A stretch of 64,000 nucleotides of DNA from Pseudoxanthomonas suwonensis. Its GTDB lineage: Bacteria > Pseudomonadota > Gammaproteobacteria > Xanthomonadales > Xanthomonadaceae. A model generated the notes under the pieces. That model did not search any database. It was not told the DNA's origin and saw nothing but the letters and a program-made list of their open reading frames with translations. The stretch covers positions 496,001 through 560,000 of the forward strand of contig NZ_CP011144.1 of assembly GCF_000972865.1 (NCBI RefSeq), written 5' to 3'. How positions within the stretch are numbered: the first letter of the stretch is position 1; each line of letters starts with the position of its first letter. The position numbers were made by a program, and so were the translations under genes. Of the stretch, positions 20,166 to 29,088 are shown piece by piece.

Positions 20166-20855
20166 GTGCAGAAGCAGATCCTGATCGTCGATGACGAGCC
20201 CGCGATCCGGGACATGGTCGCCTTCGCCCTGCGCAAGGGCGACTACGCGCCCGTGCACGCCGGCGACGCGCGCGAGGCCCAGGCCGCCATCGCCGACCGC
20301 GTGCCGGACCTGATCCTGCTGGACTGGATGCTGCCGGGCACCAGCGGCCTGGAACTGGCCCGGCGCTGGCGCCGCGAGGCGCTGACCCGCGAGGTGCCGA
20401 TCATCATGCTCACCGCCCGCGGCGAGGAGAACGACCGGGTCGGCGGCCTGGAGGCCGGGGTCGACGACTACGTGGTCAAGCCGTTCTCCGCGCGCGAGCT
20501 GCTGGCGCGGATCCGCGCGGTGATGCGCCGCGCGCGCGAGGACGACGAGGACGGCAGCGTCGCGGTCGGCACGCTGCGGATCGACGGCGCCGCGCACCGC
20601 GTGTTCGCCGGCGAGGCGGCGGTGCCGATCGGCCCGACCGAGTACCGGCTGCTGCACTTCTTCATGACCCACCCCGAGCGGGTCTACAGCCGCGCGCAGT
20701 TGCTCGACCACGTCTGGGGCGGCAGCGTGTACGTGGAGGAACGCACGATCGACGTGCACATCCGCCGCCTGCGCAAGACGCTCGAGCCGTTTGGCGCCGA
20801 CAACATGGTGCAGACCGTGCGCGGCGCCGGCTACCGCTTCTCGACCGCCACCTGA
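20166..20855 (+). CDS. phoB: Phosphate regulon response regulator PhoB
   Basis: 229 residues. Receiver domain with acidic pocket VDDE (D9, D10) and phosphorylation site D53 in LLDWMLPG, signalling Thr in MLTARGEE and Lys in VVKPF, then an OmpR/PhoB winged-helix domain (VYVEERTIDVHIRRLRKTL). It starts with GTG. It activates phosphate-starvation genes once phosphorylated by PhoR, encoded next. Confidence 0.96.
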   Translation: MQKQILIVDDEPAIRDMVAFALRKGDYAPVHAGDAREAQAAIADRVPDLILLDWMLPGTSGLELARRWRREALTREVPIIMLTARGEENDRVGGLEAGVDDYVVKPFSARELLARIRAVMRRAREDDEDGSVAVGTLRIDGAAHRVFAGEAAVPIGPTEYRLLHFFMTHPERVYSRAQLLDHVWGGSVYVEERTIDVHIRRLRKTLEPFGADNMVQTVRGAGYRFSTAT

Positions 20856-20878
20856 GGGCGCAGGATGCGCCGGACCGG

Positions 20879-22288
20879 ATGAACGACCCCCACGCCACGC
20901 CGCCACCGCGCATCCGGGACAAGGCCACGAACATCGAGCGGATGCCGCCGCACCTGCGCGCGGCCTGGCGGCGCACGCTCGCGGTGCTGGCCGCGCTGCT
21001 GGCCGGTGCGGTGCTGGCGGGGCTGCTGGTCGGCCAGGTCGGCTGGGTGCTGGCCGCCACCGCGCTGGGCGTACTGGCCTGGCACTACTGGCGCCTGCGC
21101 CGGGTGCTGCTCGGGCTGACCGCGCGCCGCCGCTGGGAGCCGGCCCACGGCACCGGCGCCTGGAACGAGCTGGACCACCTGCTGCACCGCAGCCAGAGCG
21201 AGATGCGCGCGCGCAAGCGCCGCCTGCTGGACATGCTGCGCGCCTACCGCGCCGCCGCCGCCGCGCTGCCGGACGCGGTGGTGGTGGTCGACCGCAACAC
21301 CCAGCGCACGATCTGGTTCAACCGCGCGGCCACCGACCTGCTCGGCCTGCGCCACCCGCGCGACCTGGGCGCCTCGGTGGTCGACCGGCTGCAGCCGCTG
21401 CCGCTGGCGCGCTGGCTGGCCTCCGGGCGCAACGCCGAGCCCATGCTCGACGCGCCGTCGCCGGTGGACGACCGCGTGCGCCTGAACCTGCGCCTGATCC
21501 CCTACTCGGACGACTACTGGCTGCTGGTGGCGCGCGACGTCAGCAAGCTGCTGCGGCTGGAGCAGATGCGCCGCGACTTCGTCGCCAACGTCTCGCACGA
21601 GCTGCGCACGCCGCTGACCGTGGTCCATGGTTACCTGGACATGCTCGACCCGACCGACTTCCCGCAGTGGCAGCCGATGCTGGCCGAGATGCAGAAGCAG
21701 TCGCAACGCATGACCCGGCTGGTCGAGGACCTGCTGACCCTGTCGCGGCTGGAATCGCGAGACAGCCTGCCGGAGGAGACCGTGGCGATGGCGCCGATGC
21801 TGGCCACGCTGCGCCGCGAGGCCGAGGCCTACAGCCAGGGCCGGCACGCGGTCGAAGTGCACGACCACGCCGGCTGCGACCTGCTCGGCTCGACCCAGGA
21901 ACTGCACAGCGCCTTCTCCAACCTGGTGACCAACGCGATCCGCTACACCCCCGCCGGCGGCCGGGTGGACGTCGAGTTCTCGCGCACGCCCGACGGGGGT
22001 GCGATGCTGGCGGTGCGCGACACCGGCTACGGCATCCCCGAGACCCACATCCCGCGCCTGACCGAGCGCTTCTACCGGGTCTCCAGCAGCCGATCGCGCG
22101 AGAGCGGCGGCACCGGCCTGGGCCTGTCGATCGTCAAGCACGTGCTCGGCCTGCACCAGGCGCGGCTGTCGATCGAGAGCACGGTCGGCCAGGGCAGCGT
22201 GTTCGCCGTCCACTTCGGCCCTGAGCGCGTGCAGGTCCGCGAAGCGGATCCCCTCGCCCTTCCGGTGGCCGGCGGCACCGGCCACTGA
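20879..22288 (+). CDS. phoR: Phosphate regulon sensor kinase PhoR
   Basis: 469 residues. Two close transmembrane helices (about residues 32-68) with no large periplasmic domain, as in PhoR; a PAS domain (LPDAVVVVDRN); the H-box VSHELRTPLTVVHGYL with phospho-His 240; and an HATPase domain with N box NLVTNAIRYTP and G boxes DTGYGIPE and GGTGLGLSIVKHV. Placed between phoB and ppk1 on the same strand. Confidence 0.96.
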   Translation: MNDPHATPPPRIRDKATNIERMPPHLRAAWRRTLAVLAALLAGAVLAGLLVGQVGWVLAATALGVLAWHYWRLRRVLLGLTARRRWEPAHGTGAWNELDHLLHRSQSEMRARKRRLLDMLRAYRAAAAALPDAVVVVDRNTQRTIWFNRAATDLLGLRHPRDLGASVVDRLQPLPLARWLASGRNAEPMLDAPSPVDDRVRLNLRLIPYSDDYWLLVARDVSKLLRLEQMRRDFVANVSHELRTPLTVVHGYLDMLDPTDFPQWQPMLAEMQKQSQRMTRLVEDLLTLSRLESRDSLPEETVAMAPMLATLRREAEAYSQGRHAVEVHDHAGCDLLGSTQELHSAFSNLVTNAIRYTPAGGRVDVEFSRTPDGGAMLAVRDTGYGIPETHIPRLTERFYRVSSSRSRESGGTGLGLSIVKHVLGLHQARLSIESTVGQGSVFAVHFGPERVQVREADPLALPVAGGTGH

Positions 22289-22310
22289 CTTCCCGTTCCC
22301 AGGCCCCGTC

Positions 22311-24422
22311 ATGGACACCGACACCCCCCTGCCCGACTCCCGACCCGCGATCCACGAGCACGACGCGCACGGCGACGCCCTGCGCGACCCGGCGCTGTAC
22401 CTCAACCGCGAGCTGTCGCAGCTGGACTTCAACTTCCGCGTGCTGGCGCAGGCCCAGGATCCGCAGGTGCCGCTGCTGGAGCGGCTGCGCTTCCTGTGCA
22501 TTTCCTGCACCAACCTCGACGAGTTCTTCGAGATCCGCGCCGCCACCGTGCGCCACGCGGTCGACCTCGGCCTGCCGGCGCAGTCCGACGGCATCGCCCC
22601 GGCGCAGCTGCTGGACCTGATCCACGACCGCGCCGCCAAGCTGGTCGACGCGCAGTACCACTGCTGGAACGAGGTGATCCGGCCGGCGCTGGCCGAGGCC
22701 GGGGTCGGCGTGCTCGGCCGCAACAGCTGGAACGCGCGCCAGCGGCGCTGGCTGCGCGCCTATTTCCGCAACAAGGTGATGCCGGTGCTGTCGCCGTTGG
22801 GGCTGGACCCCTCGCATCCGTTCCCGCGCATCCTCAACAAGTCGCTGAACGTGGTGGTGGTGCTGGAGGGGATGGACGCGTTCGGGCGCCCCAGCCACCT
22901 GGCCATCGTCCGCGCGCCGCGCTCGCTCAGCCGCATCGTCGCACTGCCGCCGAGCCTGGCCGGCAAGGGCAAGCAGGCGTTCGTGCTGCTGTCGTCGATG
23001 CTGGCCGCGTTCGTCGACGAACTGTTCCCGGGCATGACCGTGCGCGGCGCCTACCAGTTCCGGGTGACCCGCAACTCCGAACTGGTGGTGGACGAGGACG
23101 AGGTCGAGAACCTGGCCTCGGCGCTGCGCAGCGAACTGGTCGGCCGCGGCTACCGCCCGGCGGTGCGGCTGGAGATCGCCCACGACTGCCCCAGGCCGAT
23201 CGTGCGCACCCTGCTGCAGAACTTCGAACTGGGCGAGAACGCGGTCTACTACATCGACGGCCCGGTCAACCTCAACCGGGTGATCCAGGTCCACGACCTG
23301 GTCCAGCGCCCGGAACTGAAATACCCGCCGTTCACGTCGCGCAAGCGGCTGGAGGACGAGGCAATCTTCCGCAGGATCGCGCGCGGCGACGTGCTCCTGC
23401 ACCATCCGTTCGACTCCTTCGCCGGCGTGCTCGAACTGCTCAGCCAGGCCGCCACCGACCCGGACGTGCTGGCGATCAAGCAGACCCTGTACCGCACCGG
23501 CAAGGACTCGGCGATCGTCGACGCGCTGGTCCAGGCCGCGCGCAACGGCAAGGACGTGACCGTGGTGGTCGAACTGCGCGCGCGCTTCGACGAGGACGCC
23601 AACCTCGGCGTGGCCGACCGCCTGCAGGAGGCCGGGGTGCAGGTGGTGTACGGCGTGGTCGGGTTCAAGACCCACGCCAAGATGCTGCTGATCGTGCGCC
23701 GCGAGGGCCGCCGCCTGCGCCGCTACGCGCACCTGGGCACCGGCAACTACCACTCCGGCACCGCGCGCGCCTACACCGACCTGAGCCTGCTCACCGCCGA
23801 CGCGGACATCGGCAACGACGTGCACATGCTGTTCCAGCAGCTGTCCGGGCTGGCGCCCTCGATCCGGCTCAAGCGCCTGCTGCAGTCGCCGTTCACCCTG
23901 CACAGCGGGATCCTGCAGCGGATCGAACGCGAGGCGCGGCTGGCCGCCGCCGGGCGGCCCGGGCGGATCATCGCCAAGATGAACGCGCTCAACGAACCGC
24001 AGGTGGTGCGCGCGCTGTACGCGGCCTCGCAGGCCGGGGTGAAGATCGACCTGATCGTGCGCGGCGCCTGCACCCTGCGCCCGGGCATCCCGGGCGTGTC
24101 GGACAACATCAAGGTGCGCTCGATCGTCGGCCGCTTCCTCGAGCACAGCCGGGTCTACTGGTTCGGCAACGACGGCAAGCCGGACCTGTACGGCGCCAGC
24201 GCCGACTGGCTGGAGCGCAACCTGCTGCGGCGGGTCGAGACCTGCTTCCCGATCCTCGAGCCGGCGCTGGCCGAACGGGTGCAGCGCGAGGCGCTGCAGA
24301 ACTACCTGGCCGACAACCTCAACGCCTGGGAACTGGGCGCCGACGGCCGCTACCACAAGTGCGCGCCCGGCGAGGGCGAGGCCCCCTACTCGGCGCAGCA
24401 GGCCCTGCTGGAGGCGCTGTAG
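22311..24422 (+). CDS. ppk: Polyphosphate kinase 1
   Basis: 703 residues. It reversibly polymerises the gamma phosphate of ATP into polyphosphate. N-terminal domain starts YLNRELSQLDFNFRVL; phospholipase-D-like active site with the phospho-accepting His in KTHAKMLLIVRR (H455) and the second His motif EHSRVYWFGN; also AHLGTGNYH and ARAYTDLSLLTAD. Downstream of phoBR and upstream of ppx, so build-up and breakdown of polyphosphate are probably under Pho control. Confidence 0.97.
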   Translation: MDTDTPLPDSRPAIHEHDAHGDALRDPALYLNRELSQLDFNFRVLAQAQDPQVPLLERLRFLCISCTNLDEFFEIRAATVRHAVDLGLPAQSDGIAPAQLLDLIHDRAAKLVDAQYHCWNEVIRPALAEAGVGVLGRNSWNARQRRWLRAYFRNKVMPVLSPLGLDPSHPFPRILNKSLNVVVVLEGMDAFGRPSHLAIVRAPRSLSRIVALPPSLAGKGKQAFVLLSSMLAAFVDELFPGMTVRGAYQFRVTRNSELVVDEDEVENLASALRSELVGRGYRPAVRLEIAHDCPRPIVRTLLQNFELGENAVYYIDGPVNLNRVIQVHDLVQRPELKYPPFTSRKRLEDEAIFRRIARGDVLLHHPFDSFAGVLELLSQAATDPDVLAIKQTLYRTGKDSAIVDALVQAARNGKDVTVVVELRARFDEDANLGVADRLQEAGVQVVYGVVGFKTHAKMLLIVRREGRRLRRYAHLGTGNYHSGTARAYTDLSLLTADADIGNDVHMLFQQLSGLAPSIRLKRLLQSPFTLHSGILQRIEREARLAAAGRPGRIIAKMNALNEPQVVRALYAASQAGVKIDLIVRGACTLRPGIPGVSDNIKVRSIVGRFLEHSRVYWFGNDGKPDLYGASADWLERNLLRRVETCFPILEPALAERVQREALQNYLADNLNAWELGADGRYHKCAPGEGEAPYSAQQALLEAL

Positions 24423-24468
24423 CGTGGACGCGGAGGCGCCGGCCCGGCCATCCGCTAAGATTCGCGCC

Positions 24469-26007
24469 ATGCCCGGCTCCCTGCAGACACGCGCCTCTTC
24501 CCGTCCCCAGGTCCAGGACGGCGACGCGCTGGCCGCGATCGACCTGGGCTCCAACAGCTTCCACATGGTCCTGGCCCAGCACATGCTGGGCCAGCTGCGC
24601 GTGGTCGACCGTCTGCGCGAGACCGTGCGCCTGGCCGACGGCCTGGACGGCGAGGGCGGGTTGTCCGCGCCGGCGCGGCAGCGCGCGCTGGACTGCCTGG
24701 CCCGCTTCGGCCAGCGCATGCGCGGCGTGCGCCGCCTGCACGTGCGCGCGCTGGCCACCAACACCGTGCGCCAGCTGCGCCAACCGCAGTCGTTCCTGGC
24801 ACCGGCCGAGGCGGCGCTGGGCTATCCGATCGAGGTGGTGTCCGGCCGCGAGGAGGCGCGCCTGATCTACCTGGGCGTGGCCCACGCACAGCCGCCCAAG
24901 CCCGGCCAGCTGCGCCTGGTGATCGACATCGGCGGCGGTTCGACCGAGTTCATCATCGGCCACGGCTTCGAGCCGGTGGAGCGCGAGAGCCTGCAGGCCG
25001 GCTGCATCGCCAGCACCCGCCGCTTCTTCCCCAACGGCCGGCTGTCGAAGAAGAAGTGGAAGGACGCGCTGACCGAGATCAGCGCCGAGTTCCAGCAGTT
25101 CGCCGGGCTGTACCGCGCGCTGGGCTGGCAGGAGGCGCTGGGCTCCTCGGGCACGCACAAGTCGATCGGCGAGATCTGCGCGGCGATGAAGCTGACCAAG
25201 GGCGCGATCACCGCCGAGGCGCTGCCGCAGGTGCGCGAGCGCCTGCTGCAGGCCGACAGCATCGACGAGATCGACCTGCCCGGCCTGTCCGGCGACCGCC
25301 GCCCGATCATCGCCGGCGGCGTGCTGGTGCTGGAGGCCGCATTCCAGGCCCTGGGCCTGCAGAAACTACTGGTGAGCAAGGCGGCCATGCGCGAAGGCAT
25401 CCTCTACGACATGCTCGGCCGCGGCGGCGCCGCCGACCCGCGCGACGCCTCGGTGCAGGCGCTGACCCGGCGCTACGGCATCGACGAGATCCAGGCCGCG
25501 CGCGTGGAAGGCACCGCGATGCGCCTGTTCGAACAGGTCGCCAGCGACTGGGCGCTGGACGATGACGACGCGCGCATGCTCGGCTGGGCCGCGCGCCTGC
25601 ACGAGCTGGGCCTGGCCATCGCCCACAGCCAGTACCACGTGCACGGCGCCTACGTGCTCGAGCACTCGGACATCGCCGGCTTCTCGCGGCAGGAACAGCA
25701 GGTCCTGGCCGCGCTGGTCCGCACCCACCGTCGCGGCGTGCCGAAGAGCGCCTTCGACGCCCTGCCCGACCGCCTGCTGCTGTCGGCCCGGCGCAAGGCC
25801 GCGCTGCTGCGCCTGGCGGTGTTGCTGCACCGCTCGCACGATGGCGACGACATCGCCATGCTGGCCGCATCGGTCGGCGGCAACCGCCTGCAGCTGGTGC
25901 TGGACCGGGACTGGATCGAGACCCGCCCGCTGCTGCGCGCCGACCTGCTGGCGGAGAAGGAAGGCATGCCCGGGCTGGGCATCGAATTCCAGCCGATGGT
26001 CGCCTGA
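24469..26007 (+). CDS. ppx: Exopolyphosphatase
   Basis: 512 residues, close to the E. coli 513. It releases phosphate from polyphosphate ends; the family also includes the pppGpp phosphatase GppA. ASKHA fold motifs: AIDLGSNSFHMV, SGREEARLIYLG, IDIGGGSTEFI; C-terminal HD-like helical domain (LHELGLAIAHSQYHVHGAYVLEHSD). Start at MPGSLQT; a TAAGAT hexamer at 24456-24461 just before it might be a -10 giving an almost leaderless transcript. Confidence 0.95.
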   Translation: MPGSLQTRASSRPQVQDGDALAAIDLGSNSFHMVLAQHMLGQLRVVDRLRETVRLADGLDGEGGLSAPARQRALDCLARFGQRMRGVRRLHVRALATNTVRQLRQPQSFLAPAEAALGYPIEVVSGREEARLIYLGVAHAQPPKPGQLRLVIDIGGGSTEFIIGHGFEPVERESLQAGCIASTRRFFPNGRLSKKKWKDALTEISAEFQQFAGLYRALGWQEALGSSGTHKSIGEICAAMKLTKGAITAEALPQVRERLLQADSIDEIDLPGLSGDRRPIIAGGVLVLEAAFQALGLQKLLVSKAAMREGILYDMLGRGGAADPRDASVQALTRRYGIDEIQAARVEGTAMRLFEQVASDWALDDDDARMLGWAARLHELGLAIAHSQYHVHGAYVLEHSDIAGFSRQEQQVLAALVRTHRRGVPKSAFDALPDRLLLSARRKAALLRLAVLLHRSHDGDDIAMLAASVGGNRLQLVLDRDWIETRPLLRADLLAEKEGMPGLGIEFQPMVA

Positions 26008-26062
26008 CGCCCGGCGGTGCCGGCGGCCGGGACGAGGACGCAACCTGCACGAGGAGACCGCG

Positions 26063-26467
26063 ATGACCGAGCCCGCCAAGACCTCCAACGAACTGGCCGC
26101 CGAGCGCACCAGCCTGGCGGACCTGCGTTCGCACCTGGCCAACGAGCGCACCCACCTGGCCTACCTGCGCACCACGGTGTCGCTGATCGGCTTCGGCATC
26201 ACCCTCAACCGCTTCAGCATCTACCTGCAGCAGAACGACCAGATCGCCGAGGCGCCCTCGCGCATGCTGCGCGACACCGGCAACATCGGCCTGGGCATGG
26301 TGGTGATCGGCCTGGGCCTGCTGCTGTGGTCGCTGTGGCGGTTCTGGCGGGTCAGCCGCGACATCGAGCAGGACCGCTTCGTCCCGCACTACCGGGCCGT
26401 GTTCGCGATCAGCCTGGGCCTGCTGTTCGCCGGCGGCCTCAGCGCGGTGTGGCTGTTCCTCGGCTAG
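26063..26467 (+). CDS. DUF202 family membrane protein
   Basis: 134 residues with three hydrophobic helices and the DUF202 (YidH) signature LANERTHLAYLRTTVSLIGFGI. GAGGAGA lies well placed before the ATG. Function of the family is unknown; it follows ppx by 55 bases and may be co-transcribed with the polyphosphate genes. Confidence 0.87.
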   Translation: MTEPAKTSNELAAERTSLADLRSHLANERTHLAYLRTTVSLIGFGITLNRFSIYLQQNDQIAEAPSRMLRDTGNIGLGMVVIGLGLLLWSLWRFWRVSRDIEQDRFVPHYRAVFAISLGLLFAGGLSAVWLFLG

Positions 26468-26547
26468 CCCGGGACCGCATCGCCGGGGTTTAACCCCGCC
26501 GCCGCGGCTGGCGCGTTCGATCTCCCGTCCAACCCGGGAGTACCGAC

Positions 26548-28290
26548 ATGCGCAACGCCCCGCCGTCCCCATTGTTCCAGGCCGCCGCCAGCGGCGGCAT
26601 CCTGCTGCTGGCCCTGGCCCTGTCCGCCTGCCGCTCCGGCCCCTCCACCGCGCGCACCGAAGCGGCCGAGGCCGACGCCGCCGCGGCAACGGCGAAGGAA
26701 ATCGCCGGGCCGCGGCCGACCGACACCTACGCCGCCGCGCCTCCACCGTCCCCGCCCGCCCCCGCCGCGTTGATGGACATGCAGCGGCGGCAGGCGGCCA
26801 TCGCGCCGGCCACGGCTTACCTCCAGGTCCCCATCGCCCCACCGGCCAACACCGAACGCTATGCGGCGCGCGACGACAATCCGGTGCAGCGCACTGGCGA
26901 GCAGCCGCTGTCGACCTTTTCCATCGACGTGGACACCGGCAGCTACGCCAACGTGCGGCGGATGCTGCGCCAGGGCGTGCGCCCGCCGGCCGACGCGGTG
27001 CGGGTCGAGGAGTTCCTCAACTACTTCGGCTACGGGCATCCGGCGCCGGCCACCCGCGAGGTGCCGTTCCGGGTGACCACCGAACTGGCGCCCTCGCCCT
27101 GGAACCCGAAGCGGCAGCTGCTGATGGTCGGGATCAAGAGCTACGACGTGGCCAAGGCGCAGCTGCCGCCGGCCAACCTGGTGTTCCTGATCGACACCTC
27201 CGGCTCGATGCACTCGCCGGACAAGCTGCCGCTGCTCAAGCAGGCCTTCGCCCAACTGGTGCCGCAGCTGCGCGCGCAGGACCGGGTCTCGATCGTGGTC
27301 TACGCCGGTTCGGCAGGTCTGGTGCTGCCGCCCACGCCCGGCGACCGCCACGCCGAGATCCTGGCCGCGCTGGAACGGCTGCAGGCCGGCGGCAGCACCA
27401 ACGGCGGCGACGGCATCCGCCTGGCCTACGCGGTGGCGCGCCAGGGCTTCGTCGAAGGCGGCGTGAACCGGATCCTGCTGGCCACCGACGGCGACTTCAA
27501 CGTCGGCACCGTCGACCGCGGCACGCTGGAGACCTGGGTCGCCGACCAGCGCAGGTCCGGGATCGCCCTGTCCACCCTCGGCTTCGGCCAGGGCAACTAC
27601 CACGACGCGATGGCCGAGCGCCTGGCCGACGCCGGCGACGGCAACCACGCCTATATCGACACGCCCGAGGAGGCGCGCAAGGTACTGGTCGAACAGATGC
27701 AGGCCACGCTGCTGACCATCGCCAACGACGTCAAGATCCAGATCGAGTTCAACCCGGCGCAGGTGGCCGAGTACCGCCTGGTCGGCTACGAGAACCGGCT
27801 GCTGGCCCGCGAGGACTTCGCCAACGACCGGGTCGACGCCGGCGACATCGGTGCCGGCCACGAGGTCACCGCGCTGTACGAGATCGCGCTGGTCGGCTCC
27901 GGTGGCGAACGTCTGCCGCCGCTGCGCTACGGCAGCGCCACGACGGGTGACGCCAAGGGCGGCGAACTGGCCCACCTGCGCCTGCGCTACAAGCTGCCCG
28001 GGCAGGAGCGCAGCCGGCTGGTCGAAACCCCGGTGCTGCGCTCCTCGCTGCGCGCGCAGCCGAGCGAATCGCTGCACTTCGCCGCCGCGGTCGCCGGCTA
28101 CGCCGACCTGCTGCGCGGCGGCACCAATGTCGAGGGCTGGACCTGGGACGACGTGGCCACCAGCGCCCGCGGCGCCGTCGGCGAGGACCGCTGGGGCCTG
28201 CGCCGCGAGTTCGTCGACCTGGTCGAGTCGGCGCGGCAGATCACCGCCGCCGACTCCACCGGTGCAGCAGCGGCGATCGCGGCCGACTGA
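26548..28290 (+). CDS. VWA-domain lipoprotein (YfbK-like)
   Basis: 580 residues. Lipobox LSAC follows a signal peptide, then an Ala/Pro-rich linker. The N-terminal YfbK-type domain (STFSIDVDTGSYANVRRML ... VEEFLNYFGYGHP) precedes a von Willebrand A domain with a complete MIDAS start DTSGSMHS and ATDGDFNVG; a DUF3520 domain closes the protein (AAVAGYADLLRGG). E. coli YfbK has the same arrangement. Role unknown; probably metal-dependent protein binding in the cell envelope. Confidence 0.9.
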   Translation: MRNAPPSPLFQAAASGGILLLALALSACRSGPSTARTEAAEADAAAATAKEIAGPRPTDTYAAAPPPSPPAPAALMDMQRRQAAIAPATAYLQVPIAPPANTERYAARDDNPVQRTGEQPLSTFSIDVDTGSYANVRRMLRQGVRPPADAVRVEEFLNYFGYGHPAPATREVPFRVTTELAPSPWNPKRQLLMVGIKSYDVAKAQLPPANLVFLIDTSGSMHSPDKLPLLKQAFAQLVPQLRAQDRVSIVVYAGSAGLVLPPTPGDRHAEILAALERLQAGGSTNGGDGIRLAYAVARQGFVEGGVNRILLATDGDFNVGTVDRGTLETWVADQRRSGIALSTLGFGQGNYHDAMAERLADAGDGNHAYIDTPEEARKVLVEQMQATLLTIANDVKIQIEFNPAQVAEYRLVGYENRLLAREDFANDRVDAGDIGAGHEVTALYEIALVGSGGERLPPLRYGSATTGDAKGGELAHLRLRYKLPGQERSRLVETPVLRSSLRAQPSESLHFAAAVAGYADLLRGGTNVEGWTWDDVATSARGAVGEDRWGLRREFVDLVESARQITAADSTGAAAAIAAD

Positions 28291-28351
28291 TGCGCATGGC
28301 GCGGTCATCCACGCGATATTGAAGTGACCGACCGCGCCAGCAGCAGCCGTG

Positions 28352-28697
28352 CTCTTCTCCCTCCCTTTCGCCGCAGGTGAAGGGGAGGACCGGGGAGGGG
28401 TGCTTTGCTTTTTTGCTCCAGATCACAAGCCTCGGCCCCGGATCGGGCCGCGTGTGTCTGGTAGCTGGAGAAAAAGCGCTGGCTTCGGAAGGGGTCGCCG
28501 CGCCCAGGGGGTATGGCGCATCGCTCCGCTCCGGCGTCCTGCCTCCAAGTCGCGACCGCAGCGCATCCATGTGCTGCTTGCGCCAGACCCCCTCGGCACG
28601 ACGGCCTCGGGAGCTTTGGGGGTGTGGCTTCGATTGGACGAACAAAGGCAAAGGCACCCTTCGGCCCTCCCCTTCGTCTGCGGCGAAAGGGAGGGGG
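28352..28697. repeat. MITE-like mosaic with inverted ends, no gene
   Basis: The two ends, about 28352-28415 and 28637-28697, are imperfect inverted copies of each other (CTCCCTTTCGCCGCAG followed by GAAGGGGAGG and a TTTGC segment). Each end can also fold on itself (CCCTCCCCTTCG with CGAAAGGGAGGG). The interior is GC-rich and has no protein-like frame that I can support. The phrase GGGAGCTTTGGG near 28608 recurs inverted near 28865. Together with the next two elements it fills the 798 bases between the VWA gene and pyrB. Confidence 0.65.
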
Positions 28698-28717
28698 GCG
28701 AATCCGCGACAGCGCCG

Positions 28718-28821
28718 CTTTTTGTAGGAGCGGGCATGACCGCGACACGGGCGTCGGAATCACGGGGGCGTCGCCTGCGCCGACGGCGTCGGGTCGCGGT
28801 CATGCCCGCTCCTACAAAAAG
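28718..28821. repeat. GTAG-type palindromic repeat, family A (copy 1)
   Basis: 104 bases with a perfect 29-base inverted repeat: left arm from 28718 containing TTGTAGGAGCGGGCATGACC, right arm 28793-28821. Terminal GTAG on each arm matches the GTAG class of REP elements known in Stenotrophomonas, Xanthomonas and Pseudomonas, which are thought to be spread by RAYT transposases. No RAYT gene is in the window. Confidence 0.85.
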
Positions 28822-28875
28822 CCGTGCGCGGCTCATCGCCTGTGAACGGAGCCACGACCCAAAAGCTCCCGAAGA

Positions 28876-28980
28876 CGTGGCGGGCCGGGGGTATTGCGGC
28901 AGTGGCCATGGATGGCCACGTCGGCGAGTCGGCACAGGGATGTGCCGTCGAGACGACCGCAATACCCCCGGCCTGCCACG
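28876..28980. repeat. Three-stem structured inverted repeat
   Basis: Outer arms 28876-28900 and 28956-28980 pair with about two mismatches (core GGGGGTATTGCGG). Inside lie two perfect small hairpins: GTGGCCAT/ATGGCCAC (28902-28919) and CGGCACA/TGTGCCG (28930-28948). The result is a cruciform-like layout of one long stem carrying two hairpins. No coding potential. Either a repeat element or an untested structured RNA. Confidence 0.7.
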
Positions 28981-29020
28981 GCTCAGCCCGAAGCCGACCA
29001 CACCCGGCGCTTTTGATTGT

Positions 29021-29044
29021 GCGGTTGCGGTTGCGGTTGCGGTT
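29021..29044. repeat. Tandem hexamer (GCGGTT)4
   Basis: Four exact copies of GCGGTT, with one further GCGGTT 12 bases downstream, just before the pyrB stop codon. Likely prone to slippage. Confidence 0.9.
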
Positions 29045-29088
29045 ACCACCGTCGCGGTTGCCATCGCAGGCACCCGCCCTACCCGGCG

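Noticed and set aside
28241..29073. Several 100-300 codon frames on both strands between the VWA gene and pyrB
   Set aside because: They overlap one another and run through inverted repeats, and their products are Arg/Pro/Ser rich. They follow the repeat structure, not codon usage.
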